Part shown: positions 11,131-22,059 of the stretch, piece by piece
How the letters are laid out: each line of letters opens with the position of its first letter
How positions within the stretch are numbered: position 1 is the first letter of the stretch
Source of the DNA: Nemertoderma westbladi
Lineage: Eukaryota; Xenacoelomorpha; Nemertodermatida; Nemertodermatidae
Length of the DNA stretch: 62,000 nucleotides
NCBI GenBank assembly: GCA_032718475.1
Contig: JAUCBJ010001598.1
Coordinates: 1 to 62,000, forward strand
Direction of reading: 5' to 3'
Made by a program: the position numbers and the translations under genes
Notes under the pieces: model-generated
What the model saw: only the letters and a program-made list of their open reading frames with translations
Told to the model about the DNA's origin: nothing
Database searches by the model: none

Positions 11131-11585
11131 AAATATGAATGGATGTCTCGTGTCGTTTTGAACTCTGAACTCGTTTTGAATAAATTATGAGCAATTACCC
11201 TTTAGTTTTCGTCAAATTGCTCCAAATGGAAAATGATAGAAGATAAGTGTTATATACCACTAGATAGCCCGAAAAATTCTCTACCAGAATCGACCGTAAA
11301 AATATTCGATTTTTCTGATACAATACGTTTCTACTTACGCCACATTTGCTGATATTTGATATTAGCTTGGAGAAGGATGAATTTGTATTACGTCGAAAGC
11401 CCACCCCCATTATATTATTATCTGCAATTTCTTCTCTGCTTCTATTTGGACTAATTATATTGGCCTGACTGATCTTAGTTCGAAAAGTTTTTGCTCTGAC
11501 GGGCAGACAGACAGACTTACAGACATACGGGTTGTTATATAATAAACTTGTTACCATTATACATTTTTCCTAAATTCCAACTTAG

Positions 11586-12374
11586 GTTAAGCTGGCTCGC
11601 CGACTGGGGCTAATGGAATCCAGTCTCTCTACCTGCCAGAGGATGTTAGAGTTATGGCGGGCGTCCTTCGAGTCCTTCCTGTCCGGAGACCAGACGACTA
11701 AACCAACGAGTCCAGGTCTCCTCGCCGCCCGCCTGGAGGAGCAGTTCGCCTCCGGGCGGTTCGCCTCCCAACCGCTCCTCAGCGAGGAGTCCCTGGACGG
11801 CCGAGGGGGCTCGACTTCGGTCCCGCTGTCCCGGATCGAGTTGGCGCTCAGTGACGTCACTAACGGAAGTCGTGGCGGCGGAGCCGGTCGGCAACAGCCC
11901 TGGGTTCTACAGAACCAGATCTGGGTGGCCGTCGCCGAGGTCTATATGGATATGGGCGATTTTAGGGAGGCGGAGTCCTGTCTCGCTGAGGCCAGTAATA
12001 TGATCCCGATGTCTTACTCGTTGCTATACCAACGGGGACGATTGTTCGAGTCGTACGGCGACTCGGAGGAGGCTTCGCGTTGCTACGAGACCGCCTTGTC
12101 TATCTCGCCCACCCACGCCCCCAGTCTGGTCGCCCTCGCCCGGTTACGCCATCGAGCGGGGTACCATGGCATCGCGTTTAAACTTCTTCGTGACGTCATC
12201 CATGACGAGCCCTCGTGTCACGCCGCTTGGCAACTCCTTGCGGAGGTTCTGCAGTCTCAGTCTGATAACCCAGAGAGAATAAATTCCTCCAAATACCTCT
12301 TGATGGCTCTACAATTAGAATCTACTTCAACTGTAGTTCCCTTCTCAATTCTAAACTTCATAATTTCTAATTAA
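11586..12374 (+). CDS. TTC7: TTC7, coding exon 3 (terminal)
   Basis: 789 bases including the stop: protein residues 583-844. It starts VKLARRLGLMESSLSTCQRM after the acceptor CCAACTTAG, matching the family's VKLQS...TCKHMLQIW. The middle (residues about 600-690) is a variable Ser/Gly/Arg-rich linker, as in the family. The C-terminal third has three TPR units: VAEVYMDMGDFREAESCLAE, LYQRGRLFESYGDSEEASRC followed by ALSISPTHAPSLVALARL, and FKLLRDVIHDEPSCHAAWQL. The end (LLMALQLESTSTVVPFSIL) mirrors the family C-terminus LTALELEASSPAVPFTI, so the gene is complete. Three exons add up to 844 codons. No AATAAA lies within 1 kb downstream; an ATTAAA variant is at 12632. Confidence 0.92.
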   Translation, partial: VKLARRLGLMESSLSTCQRMLELWRASFESFLSGDQTTKPTSPGLLAARLEEQFASGRFASQPLLSEESLDGRGGSTSVPLSRIELALSDVTNGSRGGGAGRQQPWVLQNQIWVAVAEVYMDMGDFREAESCLAEASNMIPMSYSLLYQRGRLFESYGDSEEASRCYETALSISPTHAPSLVALARLRHRAGYHGIAFKLLRDVIHDEPSCHAAWQLLAEVLQSQSDNPERINSSKYLLMALQLESTSTVVPFSILNFIISN

Positions 12375-12804
12375 TTCTTTAACTATTATTTTATATTCTC
12401 TATATTTTTTATGTATTTATTTCTTAGCGTAAACTTTAATTTGATGTTGTTGAAGTCATTGGGTATTTTATTGTTGCATAGCCATAATATTCCAGCCATA
12501 TTGGTGCCACGATGTAGTTTTATTAATAATTAATTAGTCATCAAATATAACTAACTCACGATTCTACCGTTGATTACGTCATTGTTGTAGGAATTATTAT
12601 TTTTGGTTATATATCGTTGAATTTCAAGTTGATTAAAATGGGTTGGTGAATAGCTGACTAATGAGCTTTAATTTAATTATATTGCTCTGGAAGCGCCTGT
12701 AAATAGCCCCTCTTCAACAAGTCAACAGACATTCAACCATTGACTGTTTTTGCTGACGGGGCTCTGTCGAACAACGCGTCCCGGATAGCAGTAAAGGGGG
12801 TGGT
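12375..12804. other. TTC7 3' flank / probable 3' UTR, no further gene
   Basis: AT-rich sequence after the TTC7 stop. It contains a possible variant poly(A) signal, ATTAAA, at 12632-12637. Nothing else was recognised. Confidence 0.4.
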
Positions 12805-13757
12805 CTCTTTATGAGGGGTGAATGTCTGACCCACAACTATACTTCCCTTAGAAGAACCTGGTCTCCATTTAGCTACGACCATAAGGATGCGTCCTGTAGT
12901 GTCCTGTTAAAACATTCATTCCGAAACGAAAACTCCCCTTTAGGGGCTCGACGTTGTTAGTGTTTGTAAAAACGTATTTAAACTCATTGTAAATTCATCG
13001 TTAAACTTATAATAATATTAGCGATGAGAAGACTTTATAGTTTATATCAAAATCTTTTAGCTCCCTGTTGAATCCGTCTTTCCTATTGAATCCGTCTTTC
13101 CGCTCTCTGTTTTTAACATAATGAATTGGTTCATTCATATTGGTTCATATGAATCACATTGATTTCAAATCTCCTTGGTTTGTTGTGATATATTATCAAA
13201 TTATACTACTATTATTTTTTGTGATAAGATTAAGATTCTCCCAACAACGACCTGATAATATACACTGTTATATTGTGATGTTTATACACTCTTTATGAGG
13301 GGTGAATGTCTGACCCACAACTATACTTCCCTTAGAAGAACCTGGTCTCCATTTAGCTGCGACCATAAGGATGCGTCCTGTAGTGTCCTGTTAAAACATT
13401 CATTCCGAAACGAAAACTCCCCTTTAGGGGCTCGACGTTGTATGTTAGTGTTTGTAAAAACGTATTTAAACTCATTGTAAATTCATCGTTAAACTTATAA
13501 TAATATTAGTGATGAGAAGACTTTATAGTTTATATCAAAATCTTTTAGCTCCCTATTGAATCCGTCTTTCCGCTCTCTGATTTTAACATAATGAATTGGT
13601 TCATTCATATTGGTTCATATGAATCACATTGATTTCAAATCTCCTTGGTTTGTTGTGATATATTATCAAATTATACTACTATTATTTTTTGTGATAAGAT
13701 TAAGATTCTCCCAACAACGACCTGATAATATACACTGTTATATTGTGATGTTTATAC
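12805..13757. repeat. 484-bp tandem duplication (two copies)
   Basis: The segment starting CTCTTTATGAGGGGTGAATG occurs at 12805 and again at 13289, directly adjacent and nearly identical through TATTGTGATGTTTATACA. The second copy is about 15-20 bases shorter because a TTGAATCCGTCTTTCCTA duplication in the first copy is absent. The few differences indicate a recent event. An open frame of about 60 codons in copy 2 is disrupted in copy 1 and looks non-coding. Confidence 0.93.
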
Positions 13758-14006
13758 AGATTAATAATACGTAAAATATAATAGATAAAATAAATAAAAA
13801 AAAAAAAAATAAAAAAAAATAAATATAATAGAATACGTAAAATAACTGGATAAAATTGTGTATTCCATAAAAAAAACGTTTCCGAAATAACTCCTTGTCG
13901 TTAGTTTTCACAGCAAAACAAGTTAAATATAAACATTAGACTGTCTATACAAAGATGGCCTGATGCTTTTAAAATTAATAAATAAATATAATGAATGGCC
14001 TCTAGT
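13758..14006. other. A-rich spacer before the DNA transposon
   Basis: A-rich low-complexity sequence (A runs around 13796-13822) with no gene seen. Confidence 0.5.
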
Positions 14007-16999
14007 CGTCAGTATTTTTTCAAAACCCCATAAACACCATTGACCTCATTTTTCATAAACAGAAAAAAACACCTAGAAAAATCTGAAATTAGTGAAATAG
14101 ATCCAAACAAGTCTCAGTGAATTATAAATTTAATTATCGATTTGATAAAATAAAAGTAAAGTATACAAAATTGCATTAAATTTGTTTAATTAATAAATTT
14201 GGCGTTTATGTTGTTTTGAAAAAATTGCTTATATATAAATTGTATTGAAAGCATTGTTTTTCAAAACAACACAAATGCCATGTTTCGCAATGATAGATAT
14301 TTTTTTTATCATTATGCGCCAATGAATAAAACTAATATTACATAGGTCAGTAAGGGATATCAAGAATACATTTTTTAGATCAATTCAAATATTTCAAAAA
14401 TATAAGAGTGTAGACAATTGATATTTCAATTCTTAAAAGTCAGAATCCTCCTCATCTGTTTCATTCAACCTATCCGGGACAGAGTTGAGTGAGACCATTC
14501 GTTCATATTCTGAGCAATAAGAAGGTGGAATTACTCCATTTCTGCAGAGTTTCATTAAATCGTTGTACTTTGCAGTGGAGATGGCAACTGGGTGCTAATA
14601 AGCAATCTCAGGAAGGAACGTTATCAGAAGGCCGACCGCGCCTCTGACGTACGATAATAGAATGTTCAACAGCATTACTTTGAGCCGACTCTGTATAAAA
14701 AATACTAATCTTCCCAGAAGAGTTCTCTTTTACAAACTTCACATTTCGAATCTGGCTCCACCCCACTTTTTCGCCGATCTCATTGACATTGTTTTTGAAT
14801 TCAGGATTCTTATCCCAAGAGAAAATATTATCACGACCCATCTTTACTGTTTCATATGGAAATGGTGTATGACGCGCCATACGGATAACTGTTGGCCATT
14901 CAGAAGGTCCCCAGACAGCCTTATGCTTAACAAACGTTTCAATTGTAGAATGAACAGAGTCAACTGGCATCTCAGTGTGACCTGGTAGCAGGAAAGTAAT
15001 GGATATGGTTAAGATGTTAGTAAAATGGCTCAATACCTGGAATAAGGCTGACAAAACCATTCGATTCTTGTTCTGCCCGCTGGTAGAATCACAAAATAGA
15101 TGAACCTCCTTAACAATACAAAGATTTTCTACATCATTTAGGTACTTATACAAGACCGATGCGACTTCATTATATCCACGTTTTCCATCACATTCTCCCC
15201 ACAGAAAACATATGCCCCTCTGAGTATGGCTTTCATAAACGGTCTCATTATAATAGGCATACCTTCGAGAATATCCTACAAGCATTGAATCAGTATGTGG
15301 AGTGTTCAGTACTTTCTGTAGGTCGAAACTCGCGCAACGAAATCCTGGATCTGTTCGCTCCTGTGCAGTTGTAAAGACAACACCAACGGCCTCCTTTTCT
15401 TCGTTATGAGTTTTACTCATGTCATCACTAATTTCCTTCCTTTTGTGCTGCATGCACAAATTGCACTTGTCTTTCTTTGGCATATGGATTCCAAGGTTGA
15501 AATCTTTAAAATAAACACTCCTGAATGTTCCAAACTTAGCACCCCTTGGCTTCTCTCTCTTGTACATCCGATACAGATTTTTCATGCTTCTAACGTCTTT
15601 GGGGAGGTACTTTCGAGAATAATTTTTTCTACAATAGTGTGAAGGTAGGGCCGGCAACTCCCCAATCCAATCCCTGACATCATTTCTTTTGGATTCAGAA
15701 ATAATGTTATGTCTCCCGCCCCTTCCAATTGTTGGCATTGTGGTGCCCCCACTTATTGATTTCTTCTTCGATATAGTACGAAGTTCCTCGGCCGTAACAT
15801 CTAATGTGCATTCTAGAAATTTCTTGCAAACTTGTTTCCTATGGCCACCCCTCAACGCGATAGAATAGGTCATTGTCTGATTGCGTACCGGTGTATCATT
15901 ACCATTACGATGTCGTCGAACTTGAGACACTTCAACACATGATGCAAGGTATGCACGCTGATCGATTATTGTGGGACAGGAATAGTATTCAGTGAACACT
16001 TGTTGCCGCAAATTCTCTGGAATTTTATTTCACTGACGCAAGCACGAACTTTTGCATGGGACCGGGCGAATCTTTTTTTCAACATGAACCTTCCCCTTTG
16101 AGGAAACAAAGGATAATCCTCTCAAACGAGCATCCTTGCGGCTTCCAGTCTCATATGGAAACTTGGACTTCTTTGCATTGGGATTTCCAACCACAGCACC
16201 AACCACACCCGTAGAAAGAACAGCCGAAGGTGTAGAATCCTTAAAACCTGGAAAAAAGTCATCAGAGCTACTGGAATCTGAAGGAACATAGCTACTCCCT
16301 TCATAGTCATATTCTGGATCCACATCTGAATTTGCTGGTTCCACCTCAGTAAAATTGACAACTACCAAATCATCCTGTTGGGCTTCCAGATTCCCACTTT
16401 CTGCACTCATGGTATCAACCATTATTGAAGATACATCGTCATTTACAACATCCCCCTCTTTATTCACAAGTATTTCAAGAAGTTCTAAATCCAGAGTCTC
16501 TTCCATTGTTTCAGGGCAATGTATAGCATGTACGAAAAACCGCAGAAATTAATATGCAGTATACCTGTACCTGTACCTGTACCTGTATATATACAGCTAT
16601 TAATAGGTAGTCCAAATCAGCTGGGTGTCTATTTGAGAGAAAACCATGTTACTAATTGCTTGTTGGCTAAAAAAAATAGCTGAGTACAATGTGCTCCCAG
16701 GTAGGTTCCGTCATTTGTGGTGTTTTAAATTGAATTATAACTGTCCATTTGGCGTTTGTGTGGTTTTTGAAAAATAAAATAGCATCTCATAGACTTTGTC
16801 ATTTGTGGGGTTTTGAAAAAACCATTCCCTGGAGAATGGCGATTGTGTGGTTAACAATTTGTCATATAATGTTAATTCCACCAATGGTAGCCCTATAAAA
16901 TGTTTAGAATAACTGCGGATTATTGTCTAGTATAACGTGACACACATATCTCATTTTTGACAAAAATGTCGTTTGTGGGGTTTTGAAAAAATACCGACG
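14007..16999 (-). mobile_element. DNA transposon with terminal inverted repeats and subterminal repeats (about 3.0 kb)
   Basis: The left end CGTCAGTATTTTTTCAAAAC (14007-14026) is inverted at the right end, GTTTTGAAAAAATACCGACG (16980-16999). The inversion extends inward through CCCCAYAAACRMCATT. Further copies of a GTTTGTGTGGTTTTTGAAAA-like motif occur just inside both ends: 14199-14228, its inverted partner 14252-14281, and 16750-16775, 16797-16822 and 16839-16853. Such subterminal arrays usually bind transposase. The body holds one transposase-like gene on the minus strand, now broken. A convincing target-site duplication was not found next to these ends. Superfamily not assigned. Confidence 0.82.
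14433..16506 (-). pseudogene. Transposase-like gene, broken by one nonsense codon and one frameshift
   Basis: The N-terminal frame 16506-16033 (158 codons) is acidic and Ser-rich and ends KKIRPVPCKSSCLRQ. A TGA follows at 16032-16030. The same frame then continues NKIPENLRQQVFTEYYSCPT and stays open for about 473 codons to a stop at 14610-14608. A C-terminal remnant of 53 codons (AISTAKYNDLMKLCRNGVIP to the stop at 14433) lies in another frame, so a frameshift sits near 14595-14610. Candidate catalytic region: ASFDLQKVL, then LFCDSTSGQNKNR, then GHTEMPVDSVHSTIE, which looks like an RNase H-fold DDE/D-type nuclease. A CNLC segment precedes it. It resembles a widespread family of uncharacterised animal proteins with the SGQNKNR signature; I recall a DUF7869-type domain but could not check. 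Confidence 0.75.
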
Positions 17000-17500
17000 C
17001 TATATCAGTACCTAATTCACTCCCAGAAAATTCTGGTGAGTAAATTTACATTATACTGTAGGCCTAGTTTATAAACGTTAGCGCAATAGGCCTACTGTAG
17101 ATCTATTTATGTCTCATCATTGTCATCATAGTGCAATTTAGGCCTACAGTAGCGTGTTTATTGCCAAATATCTGTATGCATATAGTATACAGTAAGTTGC
17201 GCTACGCTAGGGATAATGTCAACCAATCAAACTTGTTGCACTACCAAGAACTTAGGTGCTGAGTGTAGGCGGCGGCCTACTGGTTAGTGGTGGTGGGTTT
17301 TTGGTGGGAATCACCAAAAATCCAAAGCGATCTATCGCAGGTAGGTGAACGAAAAATTGCGAACTAATATCTCAGCTCAGGTCTATTTAAGCGCAATAAT
17401 TATCGCTACCAGAGAAAGCAAAAATATTAAATAAATCTGTTATTAAAAAGTATAATTTCAAATTTTGGTTATAAAAGTATAAGTAGTAAGTCGAGACACA
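17000..17500 (+). promoter_or_regulatory. Upstream region of the IL-17-like gene with TATA-like sites
   Basis: Two TATA-like octamers: TATTTAAG at 17384-17391, compatible with a transcription start near 17415 and a short 5' UTR; and TATAAAAG at 17470-17477, only 24 bases before the ATG and therefore less likely. Several TAGGCCTA-type palindromes also occur at 17053-17150. Promoter identity is an inference from position. Confidence 0.25.
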
Positions 17501-17566
17501 ATGGCTAAATTTTGTTTTATTATTTTTGCTAGTTTAGCAATACTATGTGCATTATTTGTTAATATG
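17501..17566 (+). CDS. IL-17-like secreted cytokine, coding exon 1 (signal peptide)
   Basis: 22 codons, from ATG at 17501 to ATG|GTAAGT at 17566/17567, phase 0. The peptide MAKFCFIIFASLAILCALFV is a strongly hydrophobic signal-peptide core. It joins in phase to exon 2 at 18273. Too short to stand out alone, it is supported by the consensus donor, the matching phase and the need for a secretion signal on the exon 2 product. Confidence 0.68.
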
Positions 17567-18272
17567 GTAAGTTATTTTTATATATTCAATAATAGTGATC
17601 ACTGATCGCCCCGCAATTAGGCGTCGTAAATTTCTCAATTTGTGTAGATTTATGAACGCCTTAGTAAAATCTATTGAACATTTCAGTTAGCTTTTCCATG
17701 TTTTCACTTCAATTGCTTGCTATGCTCTGTAGTATTTATTGTTCGGCTTTGCATGGTGTTAAATCTTAAAACGTATGTAACAAATTTATAAAAATTTAAT
17801 ATTAAACCGCTTTAAACCATAATTATTGACTTCATTGTTTGAAAATTAGCACATTACCGCTTTTTTCGCTCTCGAGTATGAATCTATGTGCGAGCGAGCG
17901 CAATGAGTGAGGTACTGCTTATAAATCAATGAGGGTTTGGATTCCTACACTGTATAAATACCAAATGTAGGCCTATGCTTTAATTCATATGAAAATAAAG
18001 TGTTCTTCTTTGGTTAAAGTTTGCGTTGATACTGCAGTAGGCCTATAATACTGTGTAAGTGAAGAACAATATTATGATGACGCAGTGGGCCTATTAGCCT
18101 TTCATTGAAAGTTAGTAGATTTGTTGTTGCTACTGGATTTGTGTTTCACATGCCAGAAATGTCTTAAACACTATTTTAAAACATGTAACCGATTGTGCTG
18201 CACTTCAATAAAATTAATACTTCCGTGAAAATTTGTTAATTATCTTTTAAATTTGTTAATATTTTCTCCTAG

Positions 18273-18725
18273 GTTGCATCGGTACCGAACCCAGAGAATT
18301 GCAACATCACTTCTCATTGCGTCAATCCGAGACCATCGACTTCTGGTTCAAATGCGGACATCCCATTGGCTATGAGCAACCGAACGAAACGTTCGATTGG
18401 TGGACCGTCAGACAACCGGCCCTGTCCCTTTAAATGGAACCCTACGTATAATGGCCATAGGTTCCCGACAGAAATAAAATATGCGGAACTGGATTGTAGC
18501 GGTAGTACCGATTGCGGACATTGTGAGTACTTAGAGAAACAACACGGTAACAGTTGGTACCGTTGGCAAGGGTACTGCACATCAGTAGTGTACCCGGTGC
18601 GGGTACGAGAGTGTCTGGGATGTGAGGATGATGGAACCGAGGTGTACCACACTGGCTGGGAACCGGTACCGGTAGCGTTTGTGTGCCAGGGAACACACAA
18701 GGAGTCTATCACTATAACTTACTAG
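18273..18725 (+). CDS. IL-17-like secreted cytokine, coding exon 2 (mature domain)
   Basis: The acceptor ATTTTCTCCTAG is followed by 150 codons and a TAG stop; the whole precursor is 172 residues. After the signal peptide (probable cleavage near VAS|VP) comes a short pro-region with two Cys and an N-glycosylation site (NIT). A dibasic furin-type site NRTKR|S follows at residues 58-63. The mature part begins RPCPFKWNPTYNGHRFPTEI, then ELDCSGSTDCGHC, YCTSVVYPVRVRECLGC and WEPVPVAFVCQG. This order (CP-W at the start, R-P-x-I, C-x-GC-type cluster, C--V-Y-V-V, WEPVPV-VxC) is that of invertebrate IL-17 cystine-knot-fold cytokines, which act extracellularly on IL-17 receptors. Assignment is from pattern only; other small Cys-rich secreted proteins are possible. 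Confidence 0.7.
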   Translation, partial: VASVPNPENCNITSHCVNPRPSTSGSNADIPLAMSNRTKRSIGGPSDNRPCPFKWNPTYNGHRFPTEIKYAELDCSGSTDCGHCEYLEKQHGNSWYRWQGYCTSVVYPVRVRECLGCEDDGTEVYHTGWEPVPVAFVCQGTHKESITITY

Positions 18726-18862
18726 CGCAATATTACAGTATTAACGATAACTTAAGACTGCGATTATATTAGATATTAATCAAAATATGACAATTTCTCT
18801 GAAAGCGAGATATGGTACCTATGATGTCTTTTACATAATTATTTTTTTACTTTACACTGGAG

Positions 18863-18868
18863 AATAAA
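18863..18868 (+). terminator. Candidate polyadenylation signal AATAAA of the IL-17-like gene
   Basis: The first AATAAA after the stop codon, 138 bases downstream, followed by a T-rich stretch. A plausible 3' end; no transcript evidence. Confidence 0.4.
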
Positions 18869-18869
18869 C

Positions 18870-20261
18870 TTACTATGTTGAAACATTTTTAGGCCCACTG
18901 TATTGAGAGCATATGTTTATTTAATACTGTAGGGCAACTCTACTGTATGCAAGATATTTTGTGCTTTAAGTGTTTTGTAGAGCATTATGTGCTGTACTGT
19001 AGGTTTAATTATTAAAAGCCTATGTGTCATTTATATTTTGTAATTTTTATTAAGTTCATATTTCTTAATTGTATGCGACATATTTTATGCCTGTCCTTTA
19101 CTTTTGGATTAACATATGTTGTTTCACCTATATTTTACATACATTTTTGTACTGAATGTTTATTGAATGGATACAACTTCTACTGTTTCTTAGTCTCTAT
19201 CTGGCAGCGTTGGTTATTGAATAGTAGGCCTACTATATGTAATACTGTAGATAGATTAAAATATAATTAAGATAAATACACCAGCAATAAATTATTCAGT
19301 TTCTTTGTTTACTGAAAGCCAAATTCATGCAATTGAGTCTTCATGATATTTTGTAGGCCTATGTTTCGTTTAAATTGCTTTATAGAAATATTTGAATTTT
19401 ATTGTAACTACTGTACTTGTTATTTGTTATGTAACCAATTAATCTTTGTTTAATTATTCTGTGCTTAACTAACATTAATAGCAATACCATGTTACCAAGG
19501 TTACGTTAAATGTATCGTTTTGTTATCACATGGTACATAAAGTTCGGTGGCCTAATCAATTTAATATTATTGCAATATTAGTTTTATACAAAAACTGTTT
19601 GTGTTGCTTATCATTGCTTATACACCCCACTACTGTACTGTATAATAATACACTGCGACTGCATCATTTCATTTCATCTTATTTTGTATTTCTTATTGTA
19701 TGGTATTTTGTTTGGGGATATTTTTAAATTTTGTTGGTAAATTTATTTTATTTTGTTGGAAATTTAACTTATTTTAAATGGAGTTAATATTTTAAATCTT
19801 CCAATTTTTTGACAAATTATATGTCTATTGTTTTCCTTAATCATATTTCACTGAATAAAATAAGCTATATAGGTATAAATCCTCCGGGAGAAAATCAATT
19901 ACTGCTGGTGTATCGAATATCGAAATTGATTCCATTGTAATGGAAAAAAATACTGTACAATAATTAATTATCATATTTCAGCAGTAAGCCGATATGTAAA
20001 TTACAAATTAATTGTTCACTTGGTAAACCGTTGGACATTCTTATATTCCAGGAAGTCGTTTATTGTTTCTGCACATCTGTTAGCGTTTTGTGTTTTGGCA
20101 TCTTGCAGAGAGGCGAAAAAGTCCTGTACCTCTTCGGAATGCTTTTTGTGTTGTTTCAGTCCGTATTCAAAAAGCTAAAGGGAAAATTGTAATTAAACTT
20201 TCCTACAAGAATCAGATGTGCGTATTTCATACCTTGGCAAAAGAACTTACTGTGACTTACT
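18870..20261. other. AT-rich intergenic sequence, no gene recognised
   Basis: Contains short open frames of 60-80 codons with biased hydrophobic composition (T-rich DNA), TAGGCCTA-type palindromes, and no RNA gene or conserved protein that I recognise. Confidence 0.55.
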
Positions 20262-21036
20262 TACTTACGGTTAACTTACTGTACGTGTAAAGGGTTAACT
20301 TACTGTACGTGTAAATGGTTAACTTACTGTACGTGTAAAGGGTTAACTTACTGTACGTGTAAAGGGTTAGTGTAAAGGGTTAACTTACTGTACGTGTAAA
20401 GGGTTAACTTACTGTACGTGTAAAGGGCTAACTTACTGTACGTGTAAAGGGTTAACTTACTGTACGTGTAAAGGGTTAACTTACTGTACGTGTAAAGGGT
20501 TAACTTACTGTACGTGTAAAGGGTTAACTTACTGTACGTGTAAAGGGTTAACTTACTGTACGTGTAAAGGGCTAACTTACTGTACGTGTAAAGGGTTAAC
20601 TTACTGTACGTGTAAAGGGTTAACTTACTGTACGTGCAAAGGGTTAACTTACTGTACGTGTAAAGGCTTAACTTACTGTACGTGTAAAGGGTTAACTTAC
20701 TGTACTTGTAAAGGGTTAACTTACTGTACGTGTAAAGGGTTAACTTACTGTACGTGTAAAGGGTTAACTTACTGTACGTGTAAAGGGTTAACTTACTGTA
20801 CGTGTAAAGGGTTAACTTACTGTACGTGTAAAGGGTTAACTTACTGTACGTGTAAAGGGCTAACTTACTGTAGGTGTAAAGGGTTAACATACTGTACGTG
20901 TAAAGGATTAACTTACTGTACGTGTAAAGGGTTAACTTACTGTACGTGTAAAGGGCTAACTTACTGTACGTGTAAAGGGTTAACTTACTGTACGTGTAAA
21001 GGGTTAACTTACTGTACGTGTAAAGGGTTAACTTAC
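20262..21036. repeat. 24-bp minisatellite, about 32 copies
   Basis: Head-to-tail copies of GGTTAACTTACTGTACGTGTAAAG (24 bp, shown as 20+4: GGTTAACTTACTGTACGTGT, AAAG). Copies are nearly uniform; a few read GGCTAAC, and there is one partial unit at about 20362. Because 24 is a multiple of three, the minus strand has a long open frame reading an octapeptide (LYTYSKLT). I regard that as a by-product, not a gene. Confidence 0.95.
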
Positions 21037-21204
21037 AGGCGGCAATGTGAATGAAAATGTCGGAGTTACAATCTTGATACAGAATTAAGTAAAATGATTT
21101 ACTGAATTTAAGTACTTGTGTAGGCCTATAGATACTAGATTACTTCTTGAATTTCTTCTCTTTGAACGCCTCCATTGGTTCCTCCCTACCTGTATAGATA
21201 TCCT

Positions 21205-22059
21205 AGTACTACTAGGATTGGTATGATGCATTGCAACTGCATTTTCAAGAATGCTGTGCCGGCCTGCCGACAAAATCGCGCCGCCACAACTCCCTATCAC
21301 CCATGACATTTGCTAGATCGTCCGCATCTTCAAGGCCAGTTTCCTTGAAGATGCGTCGCAAGAAAGTCATGGGCTGTCCACCATGCTTACTCACTCCATG
21401 AGGCCGCCGAAGCACAATATTATGCACTGGCTGGTCCTCACGGCGAAAACAATGTCCTGCAAAGCGGAGGCGACTTTGTTCTAGTGTCAAGCTTGGGGGA
21501 ACCAATGCGACACCTCCAATGTTATATAGTGTCTGGTTGGAGATGTGTGCAATGCACTTGACACAGTGAACCCGACGTAGCATTCTTGTGAATGTGCCAT
21601 CCAGAGATTTGGTGTCCTCAGCAGTTAGAGCCCAGCATGGCCTCCCATAGAGGAGTACAGGAACTACTGGTGCTCTAAATAATCGGATCTTAAGTTTCCG
21701 ATTAATTCTCTGTGACTTCCAAATCCTGGAAAGCCTTTTCAAAGCTGCCCGGCCATGCCTTTCCCTTACGTATTCGAAAGTGAATATGGGTATGCTGACT
21801 TCCGGATCCATGATCCCAGGTAACATAAGTCGTCCACATGCTCAAGCATACCATCATTTGAGCTTATGCTCATCCGGGCAGAGACTTGCTGAGAACTTTC
21901 AAAGTTAACTGTCAAAATGTTGGTCTTATTGGAGTTAATAAAAAGACCCACACTACAGTAGAAGCAGCTTGTTCTAATGAGCTGAGGAGCCTTTGGGCTA
22001 CCTCTAGTGATTCTGAGAGTACTCCTAAGTCATCAGCAAAGTCTAGATCAGTTAGGTAC
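21205..22059 (-). mobile_element. Truncated non-LTR retrotransposon, copy A (reverse transcriptase C-terminal half)
   Basis: Minus-strand fragment. It reads LTDLDFADDLGVLSESLE (catalytic FADD motif of reverse transcriptase), then INSNKTNILTVNFESSQQ and CYLGSWI. After a frame disruption near 21780 it continues LNRLSRIWKS-like to the C-terminus (RFAGHCFRREDQPVHN, GDRELWRRDF, stop). It is the same family as copy B at 24516-25985. The 3' end, at the low-coordinate side, is CCTAGTAGTACTAGG next to a partial 56-bp satellite monomer (21165-21204). The 5' end is cut at about 22059 directly against satellite DNA. Degenerate and not functional. Confidence 0.85.

Noticed and set aside
14662-15642. Plus-strand frames opposite the transposase-like gene
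   Set aside because: Shadows of the minus-strand coding frame; no recognisable protein.
20348-20890. 180-codon minus-strand frame (LYTYSKLT repeats) as a structural protein gene
   Set aside because: Entirely minisatellite with a 24-bp unit; no signal peptide, no flanking unique coding sequence.
20262-21036. Telomeric repeat (each unit contains GGGTTA)
   Set aside because: Only one telomere-like hexamer per 24-base unit, and no pure (TTAGGG)n tract.
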